Shown: positions 25,406-34,106, counted from the first letter of the stretch. The stretch: DNA of 64,000 nt from Cytophagales bacterium CG12_big_fil_rev_8_21_14_0_65_40_12 (GCA_002786855.1 PCUU01000092.1:32484-96483); one strand, 5' to 3'. The notes: generated from the sequence alone by a model not told the origin. Numbers and translations: made by a program.

Positions 25406-26608
25406 CTATTTCTTAGAAAAGGATAGCATATAATATTCAAGTTGCTCTTCATTAAGTTGTACTCTTTTCCGAATGTATAATCCATCCTTGCCGACAAAGT
25501 CTACAATGCCGAAGCGATTAGGTAAAATAAATTCATCCAACTTTTTTAAGTCTAAATCATAAATAACTAAGAAGTGACTCTTACTATCATGCGATTCGGA
25601 TGCAGCAGGGCTATAAACTCTATAATAGACTTGATTTTTTTGATCAAAAATCATTGGCCCATAGAAGGCAGTCAGGTTATTATACTCGCCAAGTCTCCGT
25701 GTCAAATTTGATTCATTTGGCATAAATTCGTCAAAACTCTTGGCCTCAGAGCTGGCAAATTCAAATTCACTCACTTCTAAATTAAGAGTACTAGTCCGCT
25801 TATCAAGGATATAAATATCTCCTGTCTTATTAAATGTAATTAACAGAGTATCAGAATTTGGTATACTGAGAATATAAGGGGTTAAAGCAAGCTCAACATC
25901 GTATGCATCAAGAGTAACCAATTTATTATACTTCAAAAGATTTGAGGGCAATGACACTTCCATGAGTCTCCCATTTTTATTATTCCAGTCAATATTTACT
26001 AAAAATGGATTGAGATTGCTGGATTTTTTTGAATCACTCTCTTGTTTCAACAAACTTGAAACTCCTAAAAAGATTGACTCATTTGTAACATCAAAATAAT
26101 TATTACCTCCCTTCATTTTTGGAGCTTCAAAGTCAATGTAGTAAGCACTCCAATCAACACCAGATATGGCATCAACTTTATTAGACTCAAAATAATGTTG
26201 GCTAATTATATTACCATTAAAGTCAAATTCCTGAATTCTAAGATTTGAAATCACAATGATGGTATTACTTTTAGGCCTGAAAATGAAGCCTTGGATATTC
26301 GATACGGCATGAGGTCCAGAATCAGGAAGAACGATTGTATTTTCAACCTTCCTTGTTTTGAGATCAAAAACATAAATCGCCCCATTTTGACGATTAAGGG
26401 CTAGAAATTGTTCCTTAACGTTAGTGTTCAAATAAGTAGCATTTGAATAAACTTGAGAAGCTTTCGAGTCCAACGAGATTACCAAAGAGTCGACAGAAAT
26501 TTCAAATGTTGACGAGTAAAATTCATTAATCTTTCCTCTTTCACAAGATTGAAAAAATATAAAGCCTAGAATAAGAATTATTTGGTAAACCTCTAGTTTC
26601 AGTTTCAT
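25406..26608 (-). CDS. Lipoprotein with beta-propeller-like architecture (DUF4221-type)
   Basis: 400-aa protein exported as a lipoprotein: a signal peptide leads to the lipobox FQSC with Cys22. The rest is built of repeated beta-strand units about 40-50 residues long, such as FLALNRQNGAIYVFDLKTRKVENTIVLPD, IQGFIFRPKSNTIIVISNLRIQEFDFNGNI and TLLITFNKTGDIYILDKRTSTLN, as in six-bladed propeller lipoproteins of Bacteroidota. Family assignment to DUF4221 is from recollection of the pattern. It follows a small secreted-peptide gene on the same strand, 56 bp apart, and both lie in an AT-rich segment between 98-bp direct repeats, opposite in orientation to the flanking operon. Confidence 0.72.
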   Translation of the reverse strand: MKLKLEVYQIILILGFIFFQSCERGKINEFYSSTFEISVDSLVISLDSKASQVYSNATYLNTNVKEQFLALNRQNGAIYVFDLKTRKVENTIVLPDSGPHAVSNIQGFIFRPKSNTIIVISNLRIQEFDFNGNIISQHYFESNKVDAISGVDWSAYYIDFEAPKMKGGNNYFDVTNESIFLGVSSLLKQESDSKKSSNLNPFLVNIDWNNKNGRLMEVSLPSNLLKYNKLVTLDAYDVELALTPYILSIPNSDTLLITFNKTGDIYILDKRTSTLNLEVSEFEFASSEAKSFDEFMPNESNLTRRLGEYNNLTAFYGPMIFDQKNQVYYRVYSPAASESHDSKSHFLVIYDLDLKKLDEFILPNRFGIVDFVGKDGLYIRKRVQLNEEQLEYYMLSFSKK

Positions 26609-26664
26609 ATTAGAATCTTAATTCTGCTGGTAAAACATTTAAATCTACCAGCAGAAATGTCTAA

Positions 26665-26925
26665 TCAATATTTTGACGAATTAGGCCCTGTAAATCTTAA
26701 TCTTGCACGATTCCAAAGACTTCCTTCATCATCACAATGCCTAATTGTGATAATATCACCCTCCGCGCAATTCTTTTCTGTATCTGACAAAATTGCCTCA
26801 TACATATCCCAGTCACAGGCATAGTAAGTTCCGTTACAGCCCGGAGTACCTCCAAGCGCACTCATAGCAACTGAGCTCATAGCAAAAAGAGCTACTGTAA
26901 ATACTAACTTCATGTTTTTTTTCAT
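26665..26925 (-). CDS. Small secreted four-cysteine peptide
   Basis: 86-aa precursor with a hydrophobic leader ending in SSVAMSALGG at about residues 17-26. It could be cut by signal peptidase after the AMSA segment or at the Gly-Gly. The mature part has four cysteines (30, 37, 53, 64) that could form two disulfides, and is rich in Asp/Glu. This resembles NVEALA-type small exported peptides that lie next to beta-propeller lipoproteins in Bacteroidota, though the NVEALA motif itself is absent. It is upstream of the propeller lipoprotein gene in the same direction and probably cotranscribed. Confidence 0.65.
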   Translation of the reverse strand: MKKNMKLVFTVALFAMSSVAMSALGGTPGCNGTYYACDWDMYEAILSDTEKNCAEGDIITIRHCDDEGSLWNRARLRFTGPNSSKY

Positions 26926-27251
26926 AGTAATTATATTTTGTTGGGTTAAAAAGATTCTAACTCAAATGCATAAACATATCAATTTCAATATCCCAGTCAA
27001 TATTGGTCTATCATCGAATTTTCAAAAGACGAATTGGATGATAAAACATTTAGAGAATAGTCATATACATTTTGTTTAGAACCTAAAGCGTGATTAAACT
27101 ACTAATTTTAATTTTGAAAAAAAAAAATAAAATGATGAACTACAGATAGTACGTAGAAAATAACAGATAAAGAGCACTGAATAACACTTCCTGTAATATT
27201 GTCCTTAATTCTAAACTCTAACTATTTACCGTTCATTTTTAATTGATTTAA
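26926..27251. other. AT-rich intergenic stretch inside the inserted segment
   Basis: About 325 bp of strongly AT-rich sequence with a run of eleven A residues near 27120 and no convincing coding frame. It presumably holds the promoter of the peptide-lipoprotein pair, but no clear TANNTTTG element could be fixed. It ends at the second 98-bp repeat. Confidence 0.5.
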
Positions 27252-27349
27252 AATGGTTTTGATATGTTCGTTAATTATGATTTCAACGAGCTTTTCGAAA
27301 ACGGCAAAGGCCCAGAATTGAACCCTATCAGTATAGGAGTAGTGTTCTA
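27252..27349 (+). pseudogene. 98-bp direct repeat, copy 2: orphan 3' fragment of the outer-membrane protein gene
   Basis: Encodes exactly the same last 32 residues (NGFDMFVNYDFNELFENG through GVVF) and a TAA stop, but has no upstream gene body or start. It is directly followed by what looks like the native operon terminator. The two nucleotide differences from copy 1 are silent, which suggests this end was once part of an expressed gene. Confidence 0.9.
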
Positions 27350-27363
27350 ACAAAACGCATCAT

Positions 27364-27403
27364 AAAAAAAGGCCAATTAGAACCCACTAATTGGCCTTTT
27401 TTT
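27364..27403. terminator. Bidirectional Rho-independent terminator
   Basis: A perfect 10-bp stem GGCCAATTAG / CTAATTGGCC with a 6-nt loop is flanked by seven A on the left and seven or more T on the right. It ends the plus-strand remnant and spans the stop codon of the minus-strand gene after it. Confidence 0.9.
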
Positions 27404-27677
27404 GTGCCTCTAATTTCCTTTTAAGATAGAATACTGCAATAAAAGGAGCAACGACAATTAATAAACATAACACCAAAGAAACTGATGCAAATACTACTCG
27501 CCAACTATCTTCAGGTGAACCATAATATTGATAGATCAGTCGCAAATTCTTTACTGATAAATAAACAAAATATAAACTACCCCCCGTGAGTGTAACTTTC
27601 TGAAGCCAATTCATTTTCTTGGCAAATGCACTGGCTGTTTGAGTCAAACTGACTGTTGATTTTTTCCCTCTATCCAT
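27387..27677 (-). CDS. Small two-TM membrane protein, unknown function
   Basis: 96-aa protein with a basic N-terminus (MDRGKKSTVSLTQTASAFAKKMNWLQKV) and two TM segments (LTGGSLYFVYLSVKNL and FASVSLVLCLLIVVAPFIAVFYLK), ending in a Lys-rich tail. No family recognised. It overlaps the upstream membrane-protein gene by 34 bp, so both are probably translated from one transcript that runs divergent from the paa operon. Its stop codon lies within the terminator hairpin. Confidence 0.65.
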   Translation of the reverse strand: MDRGKKSTVSLTQTASAFAKKMNWLQKVTLTGGSLYFVYLSVKNLRLIYQYYGSPEDSWRVVFASVSLVLCLLIVVAPFIAVFYLKRKLEAQKKAN

Positions 27678-28156
27678 TTTCTTTCTTCGCCCTTCAACTT
27701 AAAAAATTTGATGAAATATTTAGGGCTGGGTCGGTTCGATGTAATTAAAATCAGAAACAAAGAAAATACGATCGCATAAACCATATCTCCTTTTTCGTAA
27801 AGCCCATAAGCGCCAATTCCCGCCCCAAAAGACCAGAGAATATTCCTATAAATGATCGGCCACCTCAATCGTTGAATTTTCAAATCAAGCTCAGGTATTG
27901 ATTCTAGTGCCTTAAGTAAATCCTGCTTCCAGGTAAATGAAGTTCGCATGAGAATGTAGCCAATTCCAGCCACCATTACACCATGAAAAAGAATGTCTGG
28001 ATCTTCAAAAAAAACGGATCTTAACCCTCCAGCGCTTTCACGCTCCAAAAATGCAAACCCGAAAAACAGCAAAGGCAATAAAAAGATCAAATAAACAATG
28101 GATTCAAGCCTTTTTGAAAACTTATCGATATCAAATTCTGGATTATTGAGTTGCAT
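27644..28156 (-). CDS. Multi-pass membrane protein, unknown function
   Basis: 170-aa protein with about four TM segments (IVYLIFLLPLLFFGFAFL, ILFHGVMVAGIGYILM, ILWSFGAGIGAYGLY, MVYAIVFSLFLILI) and a charged cytoplasmic tail (FFKLKGEERKWIEGK). The ATG at 28156 was chosen over a GTG 11 codons upstream because the latter runs toward the divergent promoter. It shares a control region with the paa TetR gene, which contains a palindromic operator, so it may be coregulated. Function not recognised. Confidence 0.6.
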   Translation of the reverse strand: MQLNNPEFDIDKFSKRLESIVYLIFLLPLLFFGFAFLERESAGGLRSVFFEDPDILFHGVMVAGIGYILMRTSFTWKQDLLKALESIPELDLKIQRLRWPIIYRNILWSFGAGIGAYGLYEKGDMVYAIVFSLFLILITSNRPSPKYFIKFFKLKGEERKWIEGKNQQSV

Positions 28157-28189
28157 TGTTAATTGGGTACTTGAGCTATAAACAATCAC

Positions 28190-28220
28190 TTGCTAACGAA
28201 CGTTAGTATGCTTATATTCG
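28190..28220 (+). promoter_or_regulatory. paa operon promoter with TetR-type palindromic operator
   Basis: TTG at 28190-28192 and TATATTCG (one mismatch to TANNTTTG) at 28213-28220 are 20 bp apart. The palindrome CTAACG-AA-CGTTAG (28193-28206) lies between them, seven bases before the TetR start region. This is a typical TetR repressor position; the link to the downstream TetR gene is inference. Confidence 0.6.
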
Positions 28221-28226
28221 CAGCAA

Positions 28227-28811
28227 ATGGAAACTGTTGTAAAGAAAAGCAGAAAGCAGCAAATTGAAGAAAAAGCTACGATTCTTTTTCAAGAAAGAGG
28301 CTATGCTGCCACTTCGATGCGTGATTTAGCTCAAGATTTAGGCATTGAAGCCGCAAGTCTTTACTCGCACATCAAATCTAAGGAAGAAATTTTACAAAAG
28401 ATATGCTTTCGAATGGCCGATGAATTTTTCAGTGCATGGCGCGAAGTAGAACTAGAAAACTCAAGCCAAGCAGCAAAAATGGAAAAGGCCATGATTGCAC
28501 ATGTAAAGGTAATTACAAAAGATACTGACGCTTCTGCCGTTTTCTTTAATGAATGGCGACACTTAAGCGAACCTTTCCTGAGCGAGTTTCTCGGAATGCG
28601 CGATGATTACGAAGGGCGATTTAAGAAAATATTAAGAGATGGAATGGCCTCTGGCGAATTCAAGATTGTAGACGAAAAGTTTATGATGCTCACCCTGCTT
28701 TCATCGCTCAACTGGACACACAATTGGTATAAGCCTGAAGGAAATTTAACGCCAGAAGAGATTGGTAAACGCCTTTCAGGCCTATTGTTAAACGGATTAA
28801 AAAACAGATAA
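28227..28811 (+). CDS. TetR/AcrR-family regulator of the paa operon
   Basis: 194-aa repressor. The N-terminal HTH ([33 protein letters not shown]) is the TetR signature, and the C-terminal helical domain would bind an acyl-CoA-type ligand. The gene precedes paaA by 4 bp and is therefore the first gene of the phenylacetyl-CoA epoxidase operon. TetR-type regulators commonly control paa genes in response to phenylacetyl-CoA; this protein's ligand is not shown by the sequence. A palindrome overlaps its promoter. Confidence 0.9.
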   Translation: METVVKKSRKQQIEEKATILFQERGYAATSMRDLAQDLGIEAASLYSHIKSKEEILQKICFRMADEFFSAWREVELENSSQAAKMEKAMIAHVKVITKDTDASAVFFNEWRHLSEPFLSEFLGMRDDYEGRFKKILRDGMASGEFKIVDEKFMMLTLLSSLNWTHNWYKPEGNLTPEEIGKRLSGLLLNGLKNR

Positions 28812-28815
28812 TATT

Positions 28816-29802
28816 ATGTACGGAGGTGGAAACGTATTCGAAACAATGAAGGCAACGGCCTTAGCTGACGAAGATCCAATATTATTAGCAGCATTTGAGG
28901 CGCGAATTGATCGTGGTGAAAAAATTGAACCCACCGATTGGATGCCTCAATTGTATCGTAAGCAGCTGATCAGAATGATTGAGCAGCATGCTCATTCAGA
29001 AATCATCGGTTCATTGCCCGAAGGCACTTGGATTACAAGAGCACCAGGTTTTAAAAGAAAGCTTGCCTTAATGGCGAAGGTTCAAGATGAAGTAGGGCAT
29101 GCGCAATTGCTCTACTCAGCGGCAGAAACCTTGGGCAAGCCACGCGAAGAAATGATTACTGATTTGATCAACGGCAAATCAAAGTATTCCAATATTTTCA
29201 ATTACCCAGCCTTTACTTGGGCGGATTCATGCTTTATTTCTTGGTTGGTAGATGCTGGCGCGATTGTAAATCAAATTGCCAACTCAAAAGGTAGTTATGG
29301 CCCATATTGCAGAGCGTTGGAAAGAATTTGTGCTGAGGAATCATTCCATTTAAAATATGGCCACCATTGCGTAATTCACTTAGCGACTGGTACTAAAACG
29401 CAGCGTGAAATGATGCAGGCTGCTGTAAACCGTTGGTGGGCACCTATGATGCATTTCTTTGGCCCATCTGATAAAATTTCTGTCCACTCAGAAATTCTAA
29501 TGAAGTGGAAAGTAAAAATGGCATCGAATGACGAGTGTCGTCAGCAATTTTTGGACATGTACGTTCCCAAAATTTGGGAGCTTGGTTTGACGGTTCCTGA
29601 TGAAAACCTGAAGAAAAATACAGTCACTGGCGAATGGGAATTTACCGAACCCGATTGGGAAGAATTCAAAAGAGTGATCAATGGTGATGGCCCGTGTAAT
29701 GCAGAACGAATTGCAGTAAGAAGAACAGCGGAAGAAAGAGGCCGCTGGGTGCGCGAAGCATTATTAGCTCCAAAAGCAAAATACGTTGCGCCTTTGGCAT
29801 AA
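28816..29802 (+). CDS. paaA: 1,2-phenylacetyl-CoA epoxidase, catalytic subunit PaaA
   Basis: 328-aa catalytic subunit of the multicomponent oxygenase that epoxidises the ring of phenylacetyl-CoA. The di-iron ligands are visible in two E-x-x-H motifs: Glu92/His95 in [12 protein letters not shown] and Glu175/His178 in [29 protein letters not shown] is also characteristic. It is followed by paaB, paaC and paaD in order, so the core operon is intact here, whereas downstream paa genes (paaK, G, Z, J, H) are not in the window. Confidence 0.96.
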   Translation: MYGGGNVFETMKATALADEDPILLAAFEARIDRGEKIEPTDWMPQLYRKQLIRMIEQHAHSEIIGSLPEGTWITRAPGFKRKLALMAKVQDEVGHAQLLYSAAETLGKPREEMITDLINGKSKYSNIFNYPAFTWADSCFISWLVDAGAIVNQIANSKGSYGPYCRALERICAEESFHLKYGHHCVIHLATGTKTQREMMQAAVNRWWAPMMHFFGPSDKISVHSEILMKWKVKMASNDECRQQFLDMYVPKIWELGLTVPDENLKKNTVTGEWEFTEPDWEEFKRVINGDGPCNAERIAVRRTAEERGRWVREALLAPKAKYVAPLA

Positions 29803-29811
29803 ATCACAATT

Positions 29812-30429
29812 ATGATTTTAAAATCCTTAGATCCACGAGTAACTCGGCTAAGCATCGAGCTCTCCCCAGACGAGAGCTCAGTTGCTAAAGATGGCCTAGA
29901 TCAATTTGAAACTTATGAGGCCTTTGTTCAATCAAAGGAAGGAAAACCATTCGAACATGCCGGCCCTGTCCATGCACCCAATGAAGAAATGGCTTTCCTT
30001 TTTGCCAAAGAGCAGTATAGCCGAAGAGGTATGTTTTGCAACGCCATTTGCGTGATCAAAACTGAGAACATTAAAGTTTCAGAATATACTGATAATGGTC
30101 AGGACATCTACAATCTAGTGACTGACCATCCTTCGGGGAATGAGAACGAGAGTTTCGAGATTTTCCATTTGATGAAAAGAGGGAAACAGCATAAACACGA
30201 AGGCAGCGTGCTTGCCAAGGATTTTGACGATGCAATGGCCATGGCAAAAAAGGAATTCCAGTCTGATAAGCCAGTATTCAATGTTTGGATTGTGAAATCA
30301 GCACATATAATGGCTTCGGAAGATGAAGACAAGGACATTTGGGATACGCTTAAAGAAAAGCAATATCGCGAAGCCACAGACTATAAGGCGGCAGATAAAA
30401 TTAAAGCATTCAAAGAAAATCAGGCTTAA
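29812..30429 (+). CDS. paaB: Phenylacetyl-CoA epoxidase subunit PaaB, tandem-duplicated form
   Basis: 205 aa, twice the usual ~95 residues. Two PaaB-like units are visible: residues about 30-90 (FETYEAFVQSKEGKPFEHAG with AKEQYSRRGMFCNAICVIK) and about 110-170 (FEIFHLMKRGKQHKHEGS with AKKEFQSDKPVFNVWIVK). PaaB bridges the PaaA-PaaC heterotetramers in the complex. The first copy retains the family's RR-G-CNAIWVV-like core better than the second. It starts 9 bp after paaA and its stop codon abuts the paaC start. Confidence 0.9.
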   Translation: MILKSLDPRVTRLSIELSPDESSVAKDGLDQFETYEAFVQSKEGKPFEHAGPVHAPNEEMAFLFAKEQYSRRGMFCNAICVIKTENIKVSEYTDNGQDIYNLVTDHPSGNENESFEIFHLMKRGKQHKHEGSVLAKDFDDAMAMAKKEFQSDKPVFNVWIVKSAHIMASEDEDKDIWDTLKEKQYREATDYKAADKIKAFKENQA

Positions 30430-31185
30430 ATGAACACCGAAGCATTAAAAGATTTACTCTACAAAATGGCTGATGATCAATTGATTCTTGGTCACAGAAA
30501 TTCTGAATGGACGGGTTTTGGCCCTCTTTTAGAGGAAGACATTGCTTTCTCCTCTATGGCTCAAGATAAGGTAGGTCAGAGTTGGCAAATTTATAAGTTA
30601 CTGAACGAGCTTGGAGAATCTGATCCAGATACAGTTGCATTTATGCGCAATGCCGAACAGTTTCACAATTGCCAATTGGTAGAATTACCCAATGGTGAAT
30701 ATGATTTCAGCCTAATCCGTCATTTTCTATTTGATACTGCTGAAATGATAAGATTCAATCATTTAGCTACATCGAGCTATGCCCCTTTGGCATTATTGGC
30801 AAAAAAAATCAAGGGAGAAATTAAGTACCACACGATGCACGCTAATATTTGGGTCAAGCAATTGGGCAGTGCAACTGAGGAGAGCATAATAAGACTTCAA
30901 ACCTCCCTAGATTCTGCTATGCCTTACGCATTGGGCATTTTTGAGTCGTCAAAGTTCGAGAAAGAACTCATCTCGGAAGGCATTTTCAGAGGAGAGGAAA
31001 CCGTGAAATCAGAATGGTTGACCCAAGTAAAATCCATTCTTGAGCACACCAAGTTAACTATGCCGAACATTGAGACTATTACTCCTGTTTTTGGTGGTCG
31101 ATATGGAAAACACACCGCTCATTTACAGCCGCTATTAGACGAGATGTCTGAGGTTTTCAAAGAAGACCCCACTGCGGATTGGTGA
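30430..31185 (+). CDS. paaC: Phenylacetyl-CoA epoxidase subunit PaaC
   Basis: 251-aa ferritin-like structural subunit that pairs with PaaA. The motif MADDQLILGHRNSEWTGFGPLLEEDIAFSSMAQDKVGQSWQIYKLL matches PaaC. Its helical bundle lacks a complete di-iron ligand set, as expected for this subunit. ATG directly follows the paaB stop, showing coupled translation; paaD follows after 48 bp. Confidence 0.95.
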   Translation: MNTEALKDLLYKMADDQLILGHRNSEWTGFGPLLEEDIAFSSMAQDKVGQSWQIYKLLNELGESDPDTVAFMRNAEQFHNCQLVELPNGEYDFSLIRHFLFDTAEMIRFNHLATSSYAPLALLAKKIKGEIKYHTMHANIWVKQLGSATEESIIRLQTSLDSAMPYALGIFESSKFEKELISEGIFRGEETVKSEWLTQVKSILEHTKLTMPNIETITPVFGGRYGKHTAHLQPLLDEMSEVFKEDPTADW

Positions 31186-31233
31186 TTTAGTTAGTAGGGG
31201 AAACGAATCTGGAGAAGTTGAGTTAAGACCACA

Positions 31234-31731
31234 ATGAGTAAAGTAGGGAAGATAAGTGAAGAAGAAATAAAGGTTTGGCTTGAAGAAGTCAAAGACCCAG
31301 AGATTCCTGTACTTTCTTTGAACGATCTTGGTGTGATCACTGGCATTGACATCGCTGATAATGGAAAGGTAACCGTCAACATGACACCTACCTTTACTGG
31401 CTGCCCGGCCATGGATGTGATGAAAAGCGATGTGGAAGACGTGCTTCGCAAAAAAGAAATTCAAGATTTTGAGGTGCGATTGACCTTCGAGACACAATGG
31501 AATTCAAATATGATTTCTGAAAAAGGCAGAGCAGCGTTGAAGAAATTTGGCCTAGCCCCTCCCCCTCAACACAACCTGATTGTCGACATTGATCTTTTAG
31601 AACATGCGATTTGCCCACAATGCAATAGTGAGAATACCGTGATGAAATCACCCTTCGGCCCTGCTTTGTGCAGATCACTTCATTATTGTAATAACTGTCA
31701 CCAAGCATTCGAGCAATTCAAGCCGCTTTGA
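31234..31731 (+). CDS. paaD: Phenylacetyl-CoA epoxidase assembly subunit PaaD
   Basis: 165-aa protein with an N-terminal MIP18/DUF59 domain (ISEEEIKVWLEEVKDPEIPVLSLNDLGVITGI) containing GCPAMDVM, and a C-terminal zinc-ribbon-like part with CPQC (127-130), Cys146 and CNNC (152-155). PaaD is required for maturation of the epoxidase, probably in Fe-S assembly. It ends exactly one base before the convergent egtD gene stop, so the two gene ends abut without spacer. Confidence 0.92.
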   Translation: MSKVGKISEEEIKVWLEEVKDPEIPVLSLNDLGVITGIDIADNGKVTVNMTPTFTGCPAMDVMKSDVEDVLRKKEIQDFEVRLTFETQWNSNMISEKGRAALKKFGLAPPPQHNLIVDIDLLEHAICPQCNSENTVMKSPFGPALCRSLHYCNNCHQAFEQFKPL

Positions 31732-32697
31732 TCAACACTTCTCCCAAAGCGAGTCTACAAAGTAATTTTCTCTGTCTGTGAAGTTTCGTACAATTCTAAA
31801 GCCTGCATTTTTCGCGAAATCTTCGATCATTTTCAATGAGTATTTCTGAGATACTTCTGTATGAATGGCTTCCCAAGCCTTGAAATAATAAGTCTTTTCT
31901 AAAGCCTGGATGGTTACTTCCTGGTCTTTTGTGCTTACTAAATGACTTCTAGTCTCACCTGTAACGGGATTGTAAGTTGGAAAATGAGTGAAGGCCTCCA
32001 AATCAAAATCTGCCCCGAGTTCATTATTGATCCGATTGAGTAAGTTGATATTGAATGCTTTTGTCACGCCTAATTGATCGTTGTAAGCGTTAAGAATCAC
32101 ATTGGGATCTTTCATTAAATCAAAACCAATCAAGAGTAAATCGCCTTTGCTCAAGTTCTCTGATAATTTAGAAAGAAACTGTTCAGTAGCTGTATTTGAG
32201 AAATTACCAATATTCGAACCTAGAAAGAGCACTACCTCCTTTTGGCAATGATTCTGGTTTAGTTTCGAAAGTGCATCAAAATAGTCGCCCTGTAATGGAT
32301 TTACCTTTAGTTTTGGTAATTCCTTTTCTAAATCACTGTTAAGTAAATCCAGTACGTGCTGCGAAATATCAATTGGTGAATAATTGAAATCAATGCCCGA
32401 TGCTACAAAGTGTCTTAACAATACTTTTGTTTTTGTTCCATCACCAGCCCCTAGTTCAATCAAGTTAAACGATTCATCGGCACCCAAGAAACTCCTGAGC
32501 ATAGAGGCTTTATGCGTATCAAAGATTTCGAATTCGGCACGAGTGAGGTAATATTCACCCAAACCCATGATGGTTTGAAAAAGCTTATCGCCTGCTTCAT
32601 CATAAAAATACTTTGATGATAGACATTTAGGACTGGCTGAAAGACCTTTATCAATGTCTTTGGCAAAAGTTGAAAGTGAAGCTTTGGTATCAATCAT
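31732..32697 (-). CDS. egtD: Ergothioneine biosynthesis: L-histidine N-alpha-methyltransferase EgtD
   Basis: 321-aa SAM-dependent enzyme that trimethylates histidine to hercynine, the first step of ergothioneine synthesis. The SAM-binding motif NLIELGAGDGTKT is at 78-90, with family segments YYLTRAEFEIFDTH, LFLGSNIGNF and the C-terminal KYSLKMIEDFAKNAGF. It begins 3 bp after the egtB stop, so egtB-egtD form an operon in that order. The DUF2260/Methyltransf_33 family assignment is clear. Confidence 0.94.
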   Translation of the reverse strand: MIDTKASLSTFAKDIDKGLSASPKCLSSKYFYDEAGDKLFQTIMGLGEYYLTRAEFEIFDTHKASMLRSFLGADESFNLIELGAGDGTKTKVLLRHFVASGIDFNYSPIDISQHVLDLLNSDLEKELPKLKVNPLQGDYFDALSKLNQNHCQKEVVLFLGSNIGNFSNTATEQFLSKLSENLSKGDLLLIGFDLMKDPNVILNAYNDQLGVTKAFNINLLNRINNELGADFDLEAFTHFPTYNPVTGETRSHLVSTKDQEVTIQALEKTYYFKAWEAIHTEVSQKYSLKMIEDFAKNAGFRIVRNFTDRENYFVDSLWEKC

Positions 32698-32700
32698 GAA

Positions 32701-33975
32701 TTAAATATTGTGGGCCAATCTGATACCCGTGAAATGCCAACGCAACTGAGGATGGAAAAAGTTTCTGTAGCTTGGTCGAATATGATTTCTGCTTGTGGCA
32801 TAGGAGCCGCCTCTTAACACCATTTGGTTGACCATGAACTTCCCATTGTATTCTCCAATCGCTCCTTCTGGCTTCGCATAATAAGGATAAGGCAAATAAG
32901 CACTGTTTGTCCATTCCCAAGCATCGCCATAAAACTGAGTATTGTTTCCTTTGCGAGGCATTGGTCTAAAGTTTCCATCCTCTACAAAATTGGCTTCTAC
33001 AGGAACCTGAGGTTCATACATTCGGCAAGCTACTTCCCACTCAAATTCAGTTGGTAAACGCATGCCTTTCCATTTGGCAAAAGCATCAGCTTCATAAAAA
33101 TTAATATGTGTAACTGGCTCATTTGGATTGATCTCTTCAAGCCCCGCCATAGTATAGTGTTTCCAAACACCATCCTCTTTTAGCCAATAAAATGGTGCTT
33201 TGATCTTTTCCTTCTTCACCCATTCAAAACCTTCCATCAGCCAGTGATTAAAATCTTGGTAACCGCCAGCTTCAATAAATTCCAAATATTCACCCGCTGT
33301 GACCAATCTATCTTGAATGGCATATTTATGGAGAAAAACTTTGTGAACGCCCTTCTCATTATCAAAGTGGAAACCCTCTTCTTGATGGCCAATGGTATAA
33401 ATACCTTCGTTTACCGTCAAAAAATTTACTGAGAGATTGGGTGGATAAATCGGACTGTTAAATGACTTATAAGCGGGAAAAAGCGGATTAATCCCTAAAA
33501 TGTGTTTGATATCATACACCAATAATTCTTGATGTTGCTGTTCGTGATGAAGGCCAATCGTCAAAACTTCGATCATGTTTTTGTCGAGCTCAATATCACC
33601 AGAGAGTAATTCGCTCATGTATTGATCTACATAATTGCGATAGGCAAAAATCTCATTTACCCAAGGCCGCGACAAAGCCCCTCTTTCTGAACGGATCCAA
33701 CGTTCCCCTTCGGTTTCATAATAGCTATTGAAGAGAAAATGATAGTCCTTATCGAATACTTGGTAATTGGGCATCGCCACTTTCAATACAAAATTTTCGA
33801 AAAACCAGGTGGTATGGGCCAAATGCCATTTGGGAGGACTGACTTCCACTACAGGCTGCACCACAAAGTCCTCTGGTTGTAAGGGTTTACACAATTCATG
33901 CGTAAGCGATCTTACAGTCATGTATTGGGTTAATAAAACTTGGAGCTGAGAGGGTTGATCTTTAATCAGGCTCAT
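32701..33975 (-). CDS. egtB: Ergothioneine biosynthesis: hercynine oxygenase/sulfoxide synthase EgtB
   Basis: 424-aa non-haem iron enzyme that joins hercynine to a thiol with O2 to form the sulfoxide. The N-terminal DinB-like part holds the iron ligands: His51 in PPKWHLAHTTWFFE and the HX3HXE motif with His144 and His148 (GLHHEQQHQEL). The C-terminal formylglycine-generating-enzyme-like (FGE-sulfatase) domain runs from about 185, ending in VLRGGSYATSRNHIRPSYRNFFHP. No egtA, egtC or egtE gene is in the window. The thiol donor (gamma-Glu-Cys or Cys) and the lyase for the last step are therefore unknown. Confidence 0.94.
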   Translation of the reverse strand: MSLIKDQPSQLQVLLTQYMTVRSLTHELCKPLQPEDFVVQPVVEVSPPKWHLAHTTWFFENFVLKVAMPNYQVFDKDYHFLFNSYYETEGERWIRSERGALSRPWVNEIFAYRNYVDQYMSELLSGDIELDKNMIEVLTIGLHHEQQHQELLVYDIKHILGINPLFPAYKSFNSPIYPPNLSVNFLTVNEGIYTIGHQEEGFHFDNEKGVHKVFLHKYAIQDRLVTAGEYLEFIEAGGYQDFNHWLMEGFEWVKKEKIKAPFYWLKEDGVWKHYTMAGLEEINPNEPVTHINFYEADAFAKWKGMRLPTEFEWEVACRMYEPQVPVEANFVEDGNFRPMPRKGNNTQFYGDAWEWTNSAYLPYPYYAKPEGAIGEYNGKFMVNQMVLRGGSYATSRNHIRPSYRNFFHPQLRWHFTGIRLAHNI

Positions 33976-34106
33976 TTTATGGAAGACTTAGGTTCAAAGA
34001 AGTTCAAACATGAATGTCGGAAATGATGCCCAGACATTCAATTTGAAATCACATTAATTAAGACCTAACTCTTCCTGAAAAGGTTCAAAAATAGTCGTAG
34101 AAATGA

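Noticed and set aside
31135-31497. Minus-strand frame across the paaC-paaD junction
   Set aside because: It overlaps two conserved paa genes and has no family features.
32690-32920. Minus-strand frame inside egtB
   Set aside because: Frame-shifted shadow of the highly conserved EgtB C-terminus.
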